DNA of 64,000 nt. Origin: Aliikangiella sp965214955. Its GTDB lineage: Bacteria; Pseudomonadota; Gammaproteobacteria; Enterobacterales; Kangiellaceae. Both the position numbers and the translations under genes were made by a program. This document shows positions 25,260-34,901 of the stretch, one piece after another. How positions within the stretch are numbered: the stretch's first letter is position 1; every line of letters starts with the position of its first letter. The notes under the pieces were generated by a model. It had not been told where the DNA came from. It worked only from the letters and a program-made list of their open reading frames with translations, and searched no databases. Location of the stretch: contig CBDCCU010000004.1 of the NCBI GenBank assembly GCA_965214955.1, forward strand, positions 1 to 64,000, in the 5' to 3' direction.

Positions 25260-27014
25260 ATGAATCCCGCGAAAGCCTCTTACCTTGCAGTGTTTATTGC
25301 TGGTATTATATTTACCCTAATTATTGTTAGTAGCCACACTAGTCAAGTTAAAACACCCGATAACGATATTAGTCAAGCAACCAATAATGCTGCTCAGTTA
25401 TCTGATCATATTGCAATGAACTGGAGTGAAATCCAGCAATCTATGGAATCATTGTCATACCATACCTTCTGGCAAACAGCTCCCGTAGCAGAATGGTCTT
25501 ATTGGCTAGAAACCCAAGCACCAATTTATCAAACCGCAGGACTTAATTATTTAGGTGTTTATTCAAGCCAAAATAATGTACTTTATTTAGATAAGCCTTC
25601 AAGAGCAGGATTATTTGGTGATCTTAATACTTCAATAAAATCACTAACTTCAACTAAAGAAGCTGTTTCGAGTATTATACCTTTTAAAGGTGATCCATCA
25701 CTGATCACGCTTGTACCGATAAAAGATATTGATGGTAATTTATTAGGTGCCCTAGTTGGAATTAAATTATTAAACCAAAAAAGCCTAAAACAATATCATT
25801 ACTTCTCAAAAATACCTGTAGCAATCGTTCAAGATGATACGCTAAAATCTATTAGTGTTGATGGCTCACCAAACCTAAATGATTATATTCAACTCGATGT
25901 TAGTTGGCCTAAATTTGTTACTAATGATAATTGGAAGTTAGTTTTATTAGTTAACCAGCCTTCCGCAATATCCATCACATTGATCTATATTGGGATAGGC
26001 ATTTTTATCACGCTTATTTTAGCGGTTTTCATTGCCAAACAAATAAAAGCATCAAATGATAATATTCAATCTATTGACAATTGCTTAGATATAAAACTAC
26101 CCATATCAGAGCAAATATCCCAATTAACCAACTTAATCAATCATACTCACGATCCACAAACAGTTGCTTTAATAACGTCCATGAAACAACGATTTGAGCA
26201 ACAAGTTCAGCAGAAAAAGCTTCTAAATATTGAATTAAGGAAAGCTCAAGAAAACGAACAAGCATTAAAAGCCACTACAAGCAGTTTAAGTAGTGAAAGA
26301 GACAAAGCCATGGCGGCGCCTCGGATCAAATCTGAGTTTTTGTCTCGTATGGGAGATGAAATTACTACCCCTATGAAATCAGTCGTTAGCATGTTAAAGC
26401 TATTATCTGAATACGACTTCGAAAGTGAGCCTAAACAGTTGCTCAATATTGCCAAACGCTCAACTCGAACTTTAGTTGATAATCTTAATAACATACTCGA
26501 CTTTTCAAAACTCGATGCCGAGCTACTACAACTAAAGCCGTTAACTTTTAGCGTACGCGAGCTAGTAGACGATTTATCTGCCGAGTTATCTCATTATGTG
26601 AAAGAAAAAGATTTAGCAATGCAAGCAAGTTGTGCCCCCGAAATACCATCACTGGTTAATGCTGATACAGCTAGAATTAGACAAATTTTAAGAAATTTAT
26701 TAGGCAATGCTATTCGCTTCACTCGTGAAGGCGAAGTTTCACTTTATGTCGATCTTTATAATAAAGACGATACTCAACTCCTTCGATTTACCGTAAAAGA
26801 TTCTGGTGTTGGGATCCCTGCTGAAGCTCAACATGGCTTATTCGACTCTTTAGAAAGACAAACTAAGCTTACAAACAGTAGCTTTGCTGGGCGTTTAAGA
26901 TTAATTGTTTCTAAAAATTTAGCCGAATTAATGGGCGGTGAAATTGGTGTTATTAGCGAACCAGGTAAAGGCTCACAATTTTGGTTTACCGTTGCCTTTA
27001 AAGAGTCTGAATAA
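25260..27014 (+). CDS. Degenerate sensor histidine kinase (phospho-acceptor His missing)
   Basis: 584 residues. Membrane helix about 7-25, a ~210-residue periplasmic sensor, a second helix about 237-262, a coiled coil, then HisKA and HATPase domains. The H-box reads FLSRMGDEITTPM, so the phospho-acceptor His is Asp366 (codon GAT). In the ATPase domain the N-box (RNLLGNAIRF) and G1 (DSGVGIP) are intact. The G2 glycine loop, normally near GTGLGLAI, reads AGRLRLIV. It therefore probably cannot autophosphorylate and may act as a pseudokinase or allosteric partner. It has no receiver domain and no adjacent response regulator. Confidence 0.85.
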   Translation: MNPAKASYLAVFIAGIIFTLIIVSSHTSQVKTPDNDISQATNNAAQLSDHIAMNWSEIQQSMESLSYHTFWQTAPVAEWSYWLETQAPIYQTAGLNYLGVYSSQNNVLYLDKPSRAGLFGDLNTSIKSLTSTKEAVSSIIPFKGDPSLITLVPIKDIDGNLLGALVGIKLLNQKSLKQYHYFSKIPVAIVQDDTLKSISVDGSPNLNDYIQLDVSWPKFVTNDNWKLVLLVNQPSAISITLIYIGIGIFITLILAVFIAKQIKASNDNIQSIDNCLDIKLPISEQISQLTNLINHTHDPQTVALITSMKQRFEQQVQQKKLLNIELRKAQENEQALKATTSSLSSERDKAMAAPRIKSEFLSRMGDEITTPMKSVVSMLKLLSEYDFESEPKQLLNIAKRSTRTLVDNLNNILDFSKLDAELLQLKPLTFSVRELVDDLSAELSHYVKEKDLAMQASCAPEIPSLVNADTARIRQILRNLLGNAIRFTREGEVSLYVDLYNKDDTQLLRFTVKDSGVGIPAEAQHGLFDSLERQTKLTNSSFAGRLRLIVSKNLAELMGGEIGVISEPGKGSQFWFTVAFKESE

Positions 27015-27031
27015 GATATCCATTAACAATA

Positions 27032-27084
27032 TGATCAAACAGCATGATCAAACGATATGATCAAACAGTACGATCAGCAATGTG
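27032..27084. repeat. Four 13-base GATC-phased repeats
   Basis: GATCAAAC recurs at 27033, 27046 and 27059, and GATCAGC at 27072: a strict 13-base period with GATC leading each unit. It lies in the gap between two convergent genes. Confidence 0.7.
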
Positions 27085-27114
27085 CTTCGCGCTAGATAAA
27101 TTAGCGCGGAACAC
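27082..27114. terminator. Possible bidirectional hairpin between convergent genes
   Basis: GTGCTTCGCGCTA pairs with TAGCGCGGAACAC with two mismatches around a seven-base loop. There is no adjacent T-run. The kinase gene and the RND pump converge here, so a terminator is plausible. Confidence 0.35.
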
Positions 27115-27151
27115 ATCTAAACTTAGGCATTTTTTCAACTGTAATCTTACT

Positions 27152-30100
27152 CTAACTCTTTTCAACTTTAACACCAAAAAGCAATGCATAAATTACGGGC
27201 ACAACACCTAAGGTTAATAGTGTAGAAATAATTAGCCCGCCCATAATTGCCAGTGCCATTGGCTCCCACATTTCACCACCACCTAAATACAGCGGAACTA
27301 ACCCCATTACTGTAGTAGCCGTTGTTAGCAATATTGGGCGTGATCTTTTTAGGCAAGCTTCAATAATGGCTTCCCAATGGGCAAACTCACCGGTTTCTAG
27401 CTCAATTTTTATTCGCTCTAAAAGAACAATAGCGTTATTAATAACAATACCCGCAAGCGAGATAATTCCAAGCAAGGTCATAAAACCAAAGAAAGATTGC
27501 CCTGCCAGCAATCCAACAACCACACCAATTAAACCTAGCGGAATAGTTGATAAAATAATGATAGATTTCCGAATAGAATTAAATTGACCAACCAATAATA
27601 AAACAATAATTAATGCTGCAATGGGTAACTTAACAGCAATTGATTCATTCGCTTTTTCCGATGATTCAGCCTCACCACCAAACTCATAACTATAACCATA
27701 AGGCCATTGTTTAGATTGCTCATCGAGCCATGGTTTAAGTTGGGCAAAAGCTTCACTAGCCGTAATAGAATCACTAATTTGTGCGCCAACCGTAATGTTT
27801 TTACTACGATTACGCCTTAATATTTGTGCAGGCTCCCAAACAGGGGTTATTTCTGCCACTTGCTTTAACGGCACTGAATTTCCTGAGGATTGCGAGTAAA
27901 CCGAAATAGCTTCTAGCTTGGTAATATCTTGATTGCTTGCCGCACTAGAGCGCATTTGAATAGGAATAATATTATCCCCTTCTCTATACTGGCTAAGCTC
28001 CAACCCGGTTAAGCCTGTTTGCAATGAAATAGCAATATCTTTCGACGAAACACCCGCTCTTCTTGCGCGTGATTGATCAATTTTTACCACTAACTTTTTA
28101 ATTGGTAAACCCCAGTCATCCTTAATAGATTTAAGTCCACTAATCGCCGACATTTGCTGTTTTAGCTCATCGACAATGGCAAACAATTTATCACTCGACT
28201 CACCATTTAAACGAACTTCAACAGGGTTTTCTATGGGCGCACCATTTTCAATTTTTCTAGCTTTAACGTGTAAATCAGGGAAAGAATCAAAAGCAAAAGA
28301 TTCTATTTTTTGCATGGTATTTTCTAGCACATTTAAGCTAGAAACATTAATTACCATCAAAGCATAATAAGCGCTTTTAGGTTTAGGGCTATGAGTGAGC
28401 AAAAATCTTGGACCACCTGAGCCAACATAGGTTACCCAGTTGGTAATACCTTGATTGCGTTCATTATTAACCATTAATTTATTATTAATATAGGCTTCTA
28501 CTTTACTCACAACTTCTTGCGTTGCCTCAATTCTATTACCTATGGGCAACTCTAGCTCAAGTTTAAAATAAGCTCTGTCGGATGGAGGGAAAAATAGTTT
28601 AGGCACAAAGTTAAGCGCCCAAATAGCCATATAAAAAACTATAAACGTTATCAATAGCGTCAGCCATCTAAAACTTAATAATTGGGTTAAAACAGCTTTA
28701 TAACTCAGATAAAAGCTCGATTGAAAATTCTGCGACTGCTTTTCAACTTTCATAAAATAAACACAAAGCATAGGAATTATCGTCATTGATAAAACCCACG
28801 AACACAATAACGTGATAGTTACCACCTTAAATAAAGAAGCCGTATATTCCCCCGTTGTCGATTCGGCTAAAAAAATGGGTAAAAATGCGGCAGCAGTTGT
28901 TAATGATGATGTTAACAACGGCACTTTTAGTTCATTGGCCGAGTCAACAGCCGCATCAATAGGATTTTTACCATTCGCCATTTGAACCATAATACTTTCT
29001 GACATTACTATGCCATTATCGACAAGCATACCTAAGGCAATAATTAATGCGGCCAATGAAATTTGATCGATACCAATATCAAAAAATGACATCACTAATA
29101 TGCCAAATATCATGCTTGCGGGAATAAGCGTGGCAACTATTAGCCCCGTTCGCAGCCCTAAGCTAAATAGCATTACTATAGTAACGACAATAACCGCTTG
29201 AATTAAATTACTGGCAAAATCATCAACCTTTTTATCGACTTCTTTAGGCAAAAATGAAACCAAAGAAAAATCGACACCAATGGGATAATAACTATTAAGC
29301 CTTTGAATCGTTTCTTGAACCTGCTCACCTAAAATGATGTTATTGCCACCTTCTCGCATTGAAATAGCAATACTTAAAGCTGACTCTCCATTAATGCTAA
29401 CTAAACTGGTTACAGGATCAACATAGCCTCGGTAAACAGTCGCAATATCACTTAAATGCAACACTTGCTCACTGCCAGGAATTTGAATAATGGTTTGGCG
29501 AATTTCTTCAACTGATTCGAAATTACCTGAAGGCTCTAGGGCAATTTTTTCATTATCAATATTAATTGAGCCACCCGGTATTACAATATTTCGATTGGAT
29601 AACTGCTCTTTAAGTTGTGATGGCGAAAGGTTTAATTCTGATAACCTGGTATTGTCATATTCAATATAAATTTGCTCTTCTTGAGTACCAAAAATATCCA
29701 CTTTGGCCGCTTCTGATAACCTTAAAAAGTCATCTTTGGCTTTTTCGGCAATCTCTTCAATTTCCCGATGCTCATAACCTTCGGCGGTAAGCCCAATGAC
29801 AATGCCAAAAACATCACCAAACTCATCATTAACAATCGGTGTTTGAGCATCTTCGGGTAGCTCGCCTTGCACCGACTCAATTTTGCGGCGCAAATCATCC
29901 CAAATTGGCCGCATCTCTTTAAAGCTTTCTTTAATACTCACCTTAATAATTGAAATACCCGTTCTTGATTCACTCGACACAAAATCAAGCTCAGGGATTT
30001 CTTGAATTTCTTTTTCTAAAATATCCGTTACTAGTTGCTCAACCCTTTGCGGACTAGCACCAGGAAAAGACGTAATTACCTGAGCTTGGCGGATAATAAA

Positions 30101-30217
30101 ACCCGGATCATAATCTTTTGGCATTTGCTGATAAGCCATTGTGCCAAACAGCAAAATAACCAACAACAACATAAATGAGGTGCGATTATTTTTGATTGCA
30201 GCATAAGTAATATTCAC
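27152..30217 (-). CDS. RND-family efflux pump, inner-membrane subunit
   Basis: 1021 residues, the normal length for AcrB-type pumps, with twelve expected membrane helices. The N-terminus has a helix then FPGASPQRVEQLVTDILEKEI. The proton-relay helix reads IIALGMLVDNGIVMSES; AcrB has Asp-Asp where this has Asp-Asn, as many RND proteins do. A second large periplasmic domain and the C-terminal helix bundle are complete. It follows its adaptor by nine bases, so the two form one operon; no outer-membrane channel gene is linked. The substrate is unknown. Confidence 0.92.
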   Translation of the reverse strand: MNITYAAIKNNRTSFMLLLVILLFGTMAYQQMPKDYDPGFIIRQAQVITSFPGASPQRVEQLVTDILEKEIQEIPELDFVSSESRTGISIIKVSIKESFKEMRPIWDDLRRKIESVQGELPEDAQTPIVNDEFGDVFGIVIGLTAEGYEHREIEEIAEKAKDDFLRLSEAAKVDIFGTQEEQIYIEYDNTRLSELNLSPSQLKEQLSNRNIVIPGGSINIDNEKIALEPSGNFESVEEIRQTIIQIPGSEQVLHLSDIATVYRGYVDPVTSLVSINGESALSIAISMREGGNNIILGEQVQETIQRLNSYYPIGVDFSLVSFLPKEVDKKVDDFASNLIQAVIVVTIVMLFSLGLRTGLIVATLIPASMIFGILVMSFFDIGIDQISLAALIIALGMLVDNGIVMSESIMVQMANGKNPIDAAVDSANELKVPLLTSSLTTAAAFLPIFLAESTTGEYTASLFKVVTITLLCSWVLSMTIIPMLCVYFMKVEKQSQNFQSSFYLSYKAVLTQLLSFRWLTLLITFIVFYMAIWALNFVPKLFFPPSDRAYFKLELELPIGNRIEATQEVVSKVEAYINNKLMVNNERNQGITNWVTYVGSGGPRFLLTHSPKPKSAYYALMVINVSSLNVLENTMQKIESFAFDSFPDLHVKARKIENGAPIENPVEVRLNGESSDKLFAIVDELKQQMSAISGLKSIKDDWGLPIKKLVVKIDQSRARRAGVSSKDIAISLQTGLTGLELSQYREGDNIIPIQMRSSAASNQDITKLEAISVYSQSSGNSVPLKQVAEITPVWEPAQILRRNRSKNITVGAQISDSITASEAFAQLKPWLDEQSKQWPYGYSYEFGGEAESSEKANESIAVKLPIAALIIVLLLVGQFNSIRKSIIILSTIPLGLIGVVVGLLAGQSFFGFMTLLGIISLAGIVINNAIVLLERIKIELETGEFAHWEAIIEACLKRSRPILLTTATTVMGLVPLYLGGGEMWEPMALAIMGGLIISTLLTLGVVPVIYALLFGVKVEKS

Positions 30218-30226
30218 AGCAATCTC

Positions 30227-31384
30227 CTATTGTTCATTTGGTTGAGTAGAAGACTGACTTTGCAAATCATCTTTTACCTGCATACCATCTTTTACCTTCA
30301 TACCGTCAGTAACTTTACTCATACCAGCGGTGAGTACTCTGTCACCAATATTAATTCCAGAAAATATTTCTATGCCTAACTGAGTAATATCACCCACCTG
30401 AACTTCGCGTTTTTTAATCACCCCAACACCACTTGATTGAGACTCAACAATATAAACATAATGGCTATTGGTATCTTTTTGTACGGTTTTAGGTGGCAGA
30501 TAAAAACTAGCCGCAAATTCATTAGCTGGAAATAAGCGCTCCACTTTTACATCAGCAGTCATCCCCGGCAAAATGGTAAACCCCTGCGGGGCTTTCATAG
30601 TTAAAGTCACTTCATAGGTTTTAGAAATTTCATCGGCTTGTGTAGAAACCTCTTTAAATGTAACGGGGAAAACTTGATCTTTAATACCTGCAAATTTTGC
30701 CGACATTTTTGGCGGCTCAACATTTTTTCTCACTCTTATCATAATGGTTTCTGGCACAGAAATTTTAAGATCAATATTATCTAAATCATGTAGCGACACA
30801 ATTGGCGCTTTAGCCGTGATCTCTTGGTATTTTTCGCTATAGCGTTTGGCAACAACGCCGTCAAAAGAAGCTTTAAGCTCTGTATATGCCAAGCTATTTT
30901 GAGCGGCTTCTAACTTTGCTTTAGATGATTCATACTGGGCTTTAAGTTGATCAAAGTCAGATTGCGATATGGTTTTAGATTGAATGAGATTTCTAGCACG
31001 AGAAAAATCAGCACTGGCTTTTTCAAAAGATGACTTTGCTTCATTAAGCTGAATTTTCACGTCTTTATCATCAAGCTTTGCGATTAGCTGACCAGCTTTT
31101 ACATCTTCACCTTGATCAAAATAAAACTCAATAATTTCTCCCGAAATTTTAAAAGACAAATCTGCTTTTTTAGAGGCATCGACAACCGCTGAAAATTCAT
31201 AAAAGCGTTTTAAATCTGGCTGGCTAACCGTTATGCTACGCACAGGTCGCAACTGTTTATCTTCGGCTACCTCAACTTTTGAATCGCAACCAGCAAGCAT
31301 AAAAAACGCTAAAGCAACAGAAGCTATTTTGCAGATGGTTTGTCGTGTGATAATCATATGATCTCCAATATTTTTATTATTCAC
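30227..31384 (-). CDS. RND efflux periplasmic adaptor (membrane-fusion lipoprotein)
   Basis: About 385 residues; a start at 31357 (MIITRQTICK) gives a cleaner signal peptide. The lipobox is FMLAGCDS. The mature part has the lipoyl-like half-motifs (ISGEIIEFYFDQGEDVKAGQLIAKLD and AYTELKASFDGVVAKR), a coiled-coil hairpin between them, then the beta-barrel and membrane-proximal domains. It links the RND pump just downstream to an outer-membrane channel encoded elsewhere. Confidence 0.92.
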   Translation of the reverse strand: MNNKNIGDHMIITRQTICKIASVALAFFMLAGCDSKVEVAEDKQLRPVRSITVSQPDLKRFYEFSAVVDASKKADLSFKISGEIIEFYFDQGEDVKAGQLIAKLDDKDVKIQLNEAKSSFEKASADFSRARNLIQSKTISQSDFDQLKAQYESSKAKLEAAQNSLAYTELKASFDGVVAKRYSEKYQEITAKAPIVSLHDLDNIDLKISVPETIMIRVRKNVEPPKMSAKFAGIKDQVFPVTFKEVSTQADEISKTYEVTLTMKAPQGFTILPGMTADVKVERLFPANEFAASFYLPPKTVQKDTNSHYVYIVESQSSGVGVIKKREVQVGDITQLGIEIFSGINIGDRVLTAGMSKVTDGMKVKDGMQVKDDLQSQSSTQPNEQ

Positions 31385-31516
31385 TGTTAGTGATCTTTTA
31401 AATTCGAGTTAACAACTCAACAGTGCCGATAAAAAGTGCCAATTTGATTGCTAAAGTATAGAAATGTTCAATCAAAATAAAAAATTAATTCTATTTATTG
31501 CTTCAATGTTAAATAT

Positions 31517-31747
31517 TTATTGAATTGAGTGAGGATTAACATTAGTAGATGAGCACTCAGACTCATAATATTTAATCGCCGCATTTCGGCGCACAGGCTT
31601 TCCTTTAAGAGCTATAATCTCCTTCTTTAGCTTATTACACCTCTCCATTAGGGCTTGCTGCTGTTTTTTTTCTTCAATAGGATCAGAGGGAGTTGAGCTG
31701 CATGAAAATAGCAATAAAAAGCTAATTACACTTAAAAGCTTCATCAT
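31517..31747 (-). CDS. Small putative lipoprotein, unknown function
   Basis: 76 residues. The signal peptide ends FLLLFSCSSTP, with the lipidated Cys near residue 16. The mature part is charged and predicted helical (EEKKQQQALMERCNKLKKEIIALKG), with a Cys in each half (ERC and SEC). A ribosome-site-like AGGAG lies upstream of the ATG. No family recognised. Confidence 0.7.
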   Translation of the reverse strand: MMKLLSVISFLLLFSCSSTPSDPIEEKKQQQALMERCNKLKKEIIALKGKPVRRNAAIKYYESECSSTNVNPHSIQ

Positions 31748-31864
31748 AATAAATGCTCCTAATTAAAACTGTTTTCTGAACAAGATAATTAAATATTAGT
31801 CGCTAACAATTGATTTGTTGAATTAATTTAGAGAAAAATTAGGTAGAGCGCTCTATCAGACTTT

Positions 31865-32242
31865 TTAATTCACAACGTGCGAAAGAAGAGAGTTAATTTC
31901 ATTGCGAAGGTCATTAATCGGCATTGGCTTACTAAATACTTTATCAGCTCCCATACCACTGGCAAATTCAAGATAGCTTTCTGGATCGGATGAGCCACCA
32001 CCAGAGTAGGCAATAATTTTTGTTTGAGGGTATCTTTCTCTAATTTCAGATATTAGCTCTAAGCCCTCTTTATTGGGCATTAAAATATCTGTAATGACCA
32101 AATCGGGGACTTGATGAGTAAAATATTCCAACGCTAAATCGCCATCTTGGGCAAGCAACACATCATGTTGTTCTATTTCAACAACATCGGTTAACAAACG
32201 TAGCATTTGAGGATCGTCATCGACGATTAGTACCAAAGCCAT
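31865..32242 (-). CDS. Single-domain response regulator (CheY-like receiver)
   Basis: 125 residues from MALVLIVDDDPQML; a longer frame reaches 32281. It has the acidic pocket (DDD), the phospho-acceptor Asp in LVITDILMPNKEG, the Thr/Ser switch region (IIAYSGGG) and Lys in FSKPM. It is a receiver with no output domain, so it must act through protein contacts. No kinase is adjacent. The nearest candidates in the window are the degenerate kinase at 25260 and the Hpt protein at 38557. Confidence 0.88.
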   Translation of the reverse strand: MALVLIVDDDPQMLRLLTDVVEIEQHDVLLAQDGDLALEYFTHQVPDLVITDILMPNKEGLELISEIRERYPQTKIIAYSGGGSSDPESYLEFASGMGADKVFSKPMPINDLRNEINSLLSHVVN

Positions 32243-32432
32243 AACTTTTTCAAAGCTCTCCGTGTCTGTGAGAAAAAGCAATATAAATAACTGCTTCCAA
32301 AACTTTTATTATTTTATTGTGCTTACAACTCGATTATAACTAAATTTTCTTGCATGATAAACGCAGATTAGCAACTTTTTCTGATAAAATCTCATTTTTG
32401 CCTAAAATCTTTTTCACTCAATTTATTCATCT

Positions 32433-33113
32433 TTGATGCATCAATTTAACACTATGAGCAAACATCCACTCGACCTTTCAATTATCTACCAAACAGAGGA
32501 TTTTGTTGTTATTAATAAAAATATCAATGATTCTTTTCATGTTGAAGACAATAAAAAAGGCGTTTTTGCTGAAACTCAAGCGTTACTTCAATGTAAGCTG
32601 TGGCCTGTTCATCGCCTTGATAAAATGACATCGGGCATACTTTTGTTTGCCAAATCAAAAGAGGCAGCGAAAGATTTTTCTCACTTGTTTTACCAGCACC
32701 AAGTGGAAAAGTCTTACCTTGCCATTAGCAATAAAAAGCCCAAAAAGAAGCAAGGGCTAATTAAAGGCGGGATGGAAAAGTCCCGTAATGGCTGCTGGAA
32801 GCTTAATCGAAGCACTAAAAACCTAGCAATTACTCAATTTACCAGCCAGTCCATTGGTAATGGATATCGGCTTTATCGTCTTAAACCACAAACAGGCAAA
32901 ACCCATCAGTTAAGAGTTGCCATGAAATCGCTAGGCTCGCCTATTTTAGGGGATAAACGTTATGGCGGTAGTGATTCTGACCGAGGCTACTTACACGCTT
33001 ATCAAATAGCATTTACCTGGCAAAATCAGTTTATGCAATTTACCGCCCCTATTAATTCAGGCGCACTTTTTTTAAGTGATAATTGCCAAAAATGCTTAAA
33101 TACTACTTTTTAA
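32433..33113 (+). CDS. RluA-family RNA pseudouridine synthase (TIGR01621-like)
   Basis: 226 residues; the true start may be MSKHPLD at 32454. The catalytic motif HRLDKMTSG carries the nucleophilic Asp. YLAI, GKTHQLRVAMKSLGSPILGDKRYGG and the C-terminal strand LHAYQIAFTW complete the RluA fold. There is no S4 domain. It isomerises a uridine in rRNA or tRNA; the exact site cannot be told. It is convergent with the ABC permease, seven bases away. Confidence 0.9.
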   Translation: MMHQFNTMSKHPLDLSIIYQTEDFVVINKNINDSFHVEDNKKGVFAETQALLQCKLWPVHRLDKMTSGILLFAKSKEAAKDFSHLFYQHQVEKSYLAISNKKPKKKQGLIKGGMEKSRNGCWKLNRSTKNLAITQFTSQSIGNGYRLYRLKPQTGKTHQLRVAMKSLGSPILGDKRYGGSDSDRGYLHAYQIAFTWQNQFMQFTAPINSGALFLSDNCQKCLNTTF

Positions 33114-33120
33114 ACACGCC

Positions 33121-33894
33121 TTAACTACGCATTCCAATGCCGTTTTTCAACAAATAATAAGCCAGAGAAAAAAGCCCAATAATAAATACCACAATTAAAA
33201 TTAATGCGTGAGTAATTTCAATATCCGCAAACCCCAAAAAACCATAACGAAAGGCGTTAACCATATACAAAACAGGATTTGCTAAAGAAACATTTTGCCA
33301 AAACTCTGGCAGTAAGCTAATAGAGTAAAACACACCACCTAGGTAGGTTAGCGGTGTTAGTATAAAAGTGGGAACAATAGAGACATCATCAAAACTTTTT
33401 GCATAAATAGCGTTCACTAAACCGCCTGCGGCAAATAACATAGACGTTAAAAACACCACTAAAACAATAATTCCCCAATGATTCACCTGAATATCAACAA
33501 ACTGTGAGGCAACTATTGTAACGATTGCGCCGGTAATTAAGCCGCGACTCACACCACCTAATACATACCCAAGCAAAATATAAAGCGTAGGTACCGGTGA
33601 AACCATCATTTCTTCGATACTGCGCTGAAACTTTGCGCTAAAAAAAGAAGAGGCTACATTAGAATAAGAATTGGTAATAACCGACATCATAATTAAACCT
33701 GGAGTGATATATTCCATATAGCTCACACCACCCATTTGCCCTACTCGGCTACCAATAAGCTGACCAAAGATCACAAAATATAAGGTCATGGTTATGGCTG
33801 GAGGTAATAAGGTTTGTACCCAAATTCTAAAATAGCGGTTAATTTCTTTTAAAATGATACTTTGCAATGCAATAAGAGACTGCTGACTAAACAT
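33121..33894 (-). CDS. yadH: ABC-2 type permease (YadH-like)
   Basis: 257 residues with six membrane helices and no large extracytoplasmic domain. The pattern YFVIFGQLIGSRVGQMGGVSYMEYITPGLIMM and NPVLYMVNAFRYGFLG is that of the YadH/NodJ permeases. It is downstream of its ATPase (33931-34851) in one operon. The substrate of the E. coli homologue is not established. Confidence 0.88.
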   Translation of the reverse strand: MFSQQSLIALQSIILKEINRYFRIWVQTLLPPAITMTLYFVIFGQLIGSRVGQMGGVSYMEYITPGLIMMSVITNSYSNVASSFFSAKFQRSIEEMMVSPVPTLYILLGYVLGGVSRGLITGAIVTIVASQFVDIQVNHWGIIVLVVFLTSMLFAAGGLVNAIYAKSFDDVSIVPTFILTPLTYLGGVFYSISLLPEFWQNVSLANPVLYMVNAFRYGFLGFADIEITHALILIVVFIIGLFSLAYYLLKNGIGMRS

Positions 33895-33930
33895 ATTTAA
33901 CTCAATTTGATTTTGTTTACTGATTTTAAT

Positions 33931-34851
33931 TTATTGACTAGTTTCGGTTAGTTGCACAAATAATTCTTCTAATCGATTCGCTTTGTTACGCATGCTTAGC
34001 ACTCGAACATTTTCACTGGTTAACCAATCAAACACTTTATTGATGGCTTTTTCTTTAGGAATATCCACTTCAATGCTGTGCTCATCTTTTGCGCGAACCT
34101 TAATGGTTTCAATATCAGATAAAGTCTCTGGCATTTTATCGAGATCGAAAATAAAGGTTTCGGTATCTAAGCGTGAAATTAAGTCTTTCATACTGGTGTC
34201 TTCAACAATTTCGCCATGATTAATAATTGTAATGTTGCGGCAAAGTTGTTCGGCTTCTTCTAAATAGTGGGTGGTTAAAACAATGGTTGTGCCATTGTTA
34301 TTAAGCTCAGTTAAAAATTCCCACATTGAACGTCTAATTTCTATATCTACCCCTGCGGTAGGCTCATCTAAAATTAAAACTTTTGGGTTATGCATTAAGG
34401 CTCTGGCAATCATTAAGCGACGTTTCATACCGCCAGATAATTCTCTTGCTGGTGTGTTGCGCTTATCCCATAAAGCAAGTTGCTTAAGCCATTTTTCGGC
34501 TCTAATAAGCGCCTCTTTTCTTTTAACGCCATAATATCCCGCTTGGGTAACCACAATTTGTAAACAGGTTTCAAACTGCGAAAAATTAAACTCTTGTGGC
34601 ACTAAACCAATACAACGCTTGGCTGCTTCTAGCTCTTTATCAATGGAGTGACCAAATACTTTAACCATACCCGAGGTTTTATTCACTAACGAGCAAATAA
34701 TGCCAATGGTGGTGGATTTGCCCGCGCCATTAGGGCCTAACAAAGCAATAAAGTCACCTTGGTCAACTTCAAATGAAATGCCTTTAAGCGCATGTACATT
34801 ACTACCATATGTTTTTTTTAAATCTTTTATTTCAATTGCTTTTTGTGTCAT
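33931..34851 (-). CDS. yadG: ABC transporter ATP-binding protein (YadG-like)
   Basis: 306 residues. Walker A GPNGAGKSTT, signature LSGGMKRR, Walker B VLILDEPTAGVDIE and switch His in LTTHYLEEAE. A ~80-residue C-terminal extension is typical of YadG/NodI. It pairs with the permease just downstream. Confidence 0.92.
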   Translation of the reverse strand: MTQKAIEIKDLKKTYGSNVHALKGISFEVDQGDFIALLGPNGAGKSTTIGIICSLVNKTSGMVKVFGHSIDKELEAAKRCIGLVPQEFNFSQFETCLQIVVTQAGYYGVKRKEALIRAEKWLKQLALWDKRNTPARELSGGMKRRLMIARALMHNPKVLILDEPTAGVDIEIRRSMWEFLTELNNNGTTIVLTTHYLEEAEQLCRNITIINHGEIVEDTSMKDLISRLDTETFIFDLDKMPETLSDIETIKVRAKDEHSIEVDIPKEKAINKVFDWLTSENVRVLSMRNKANRLEELFVQLTETSQ

Positions 34852-34901
34852 TTTTTAACTACATTTAATGGTTATTTTGCTTAATTTTTTCAAATCAATC
34901 A

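Noticed and set aside
27033..27084. Chromosomal origin of replication
   Set aside because: No DnaA-box cluster, dnaA, mnmG or other origin-linked gene nearby. The repeats lie between two convergent ordinary genes.
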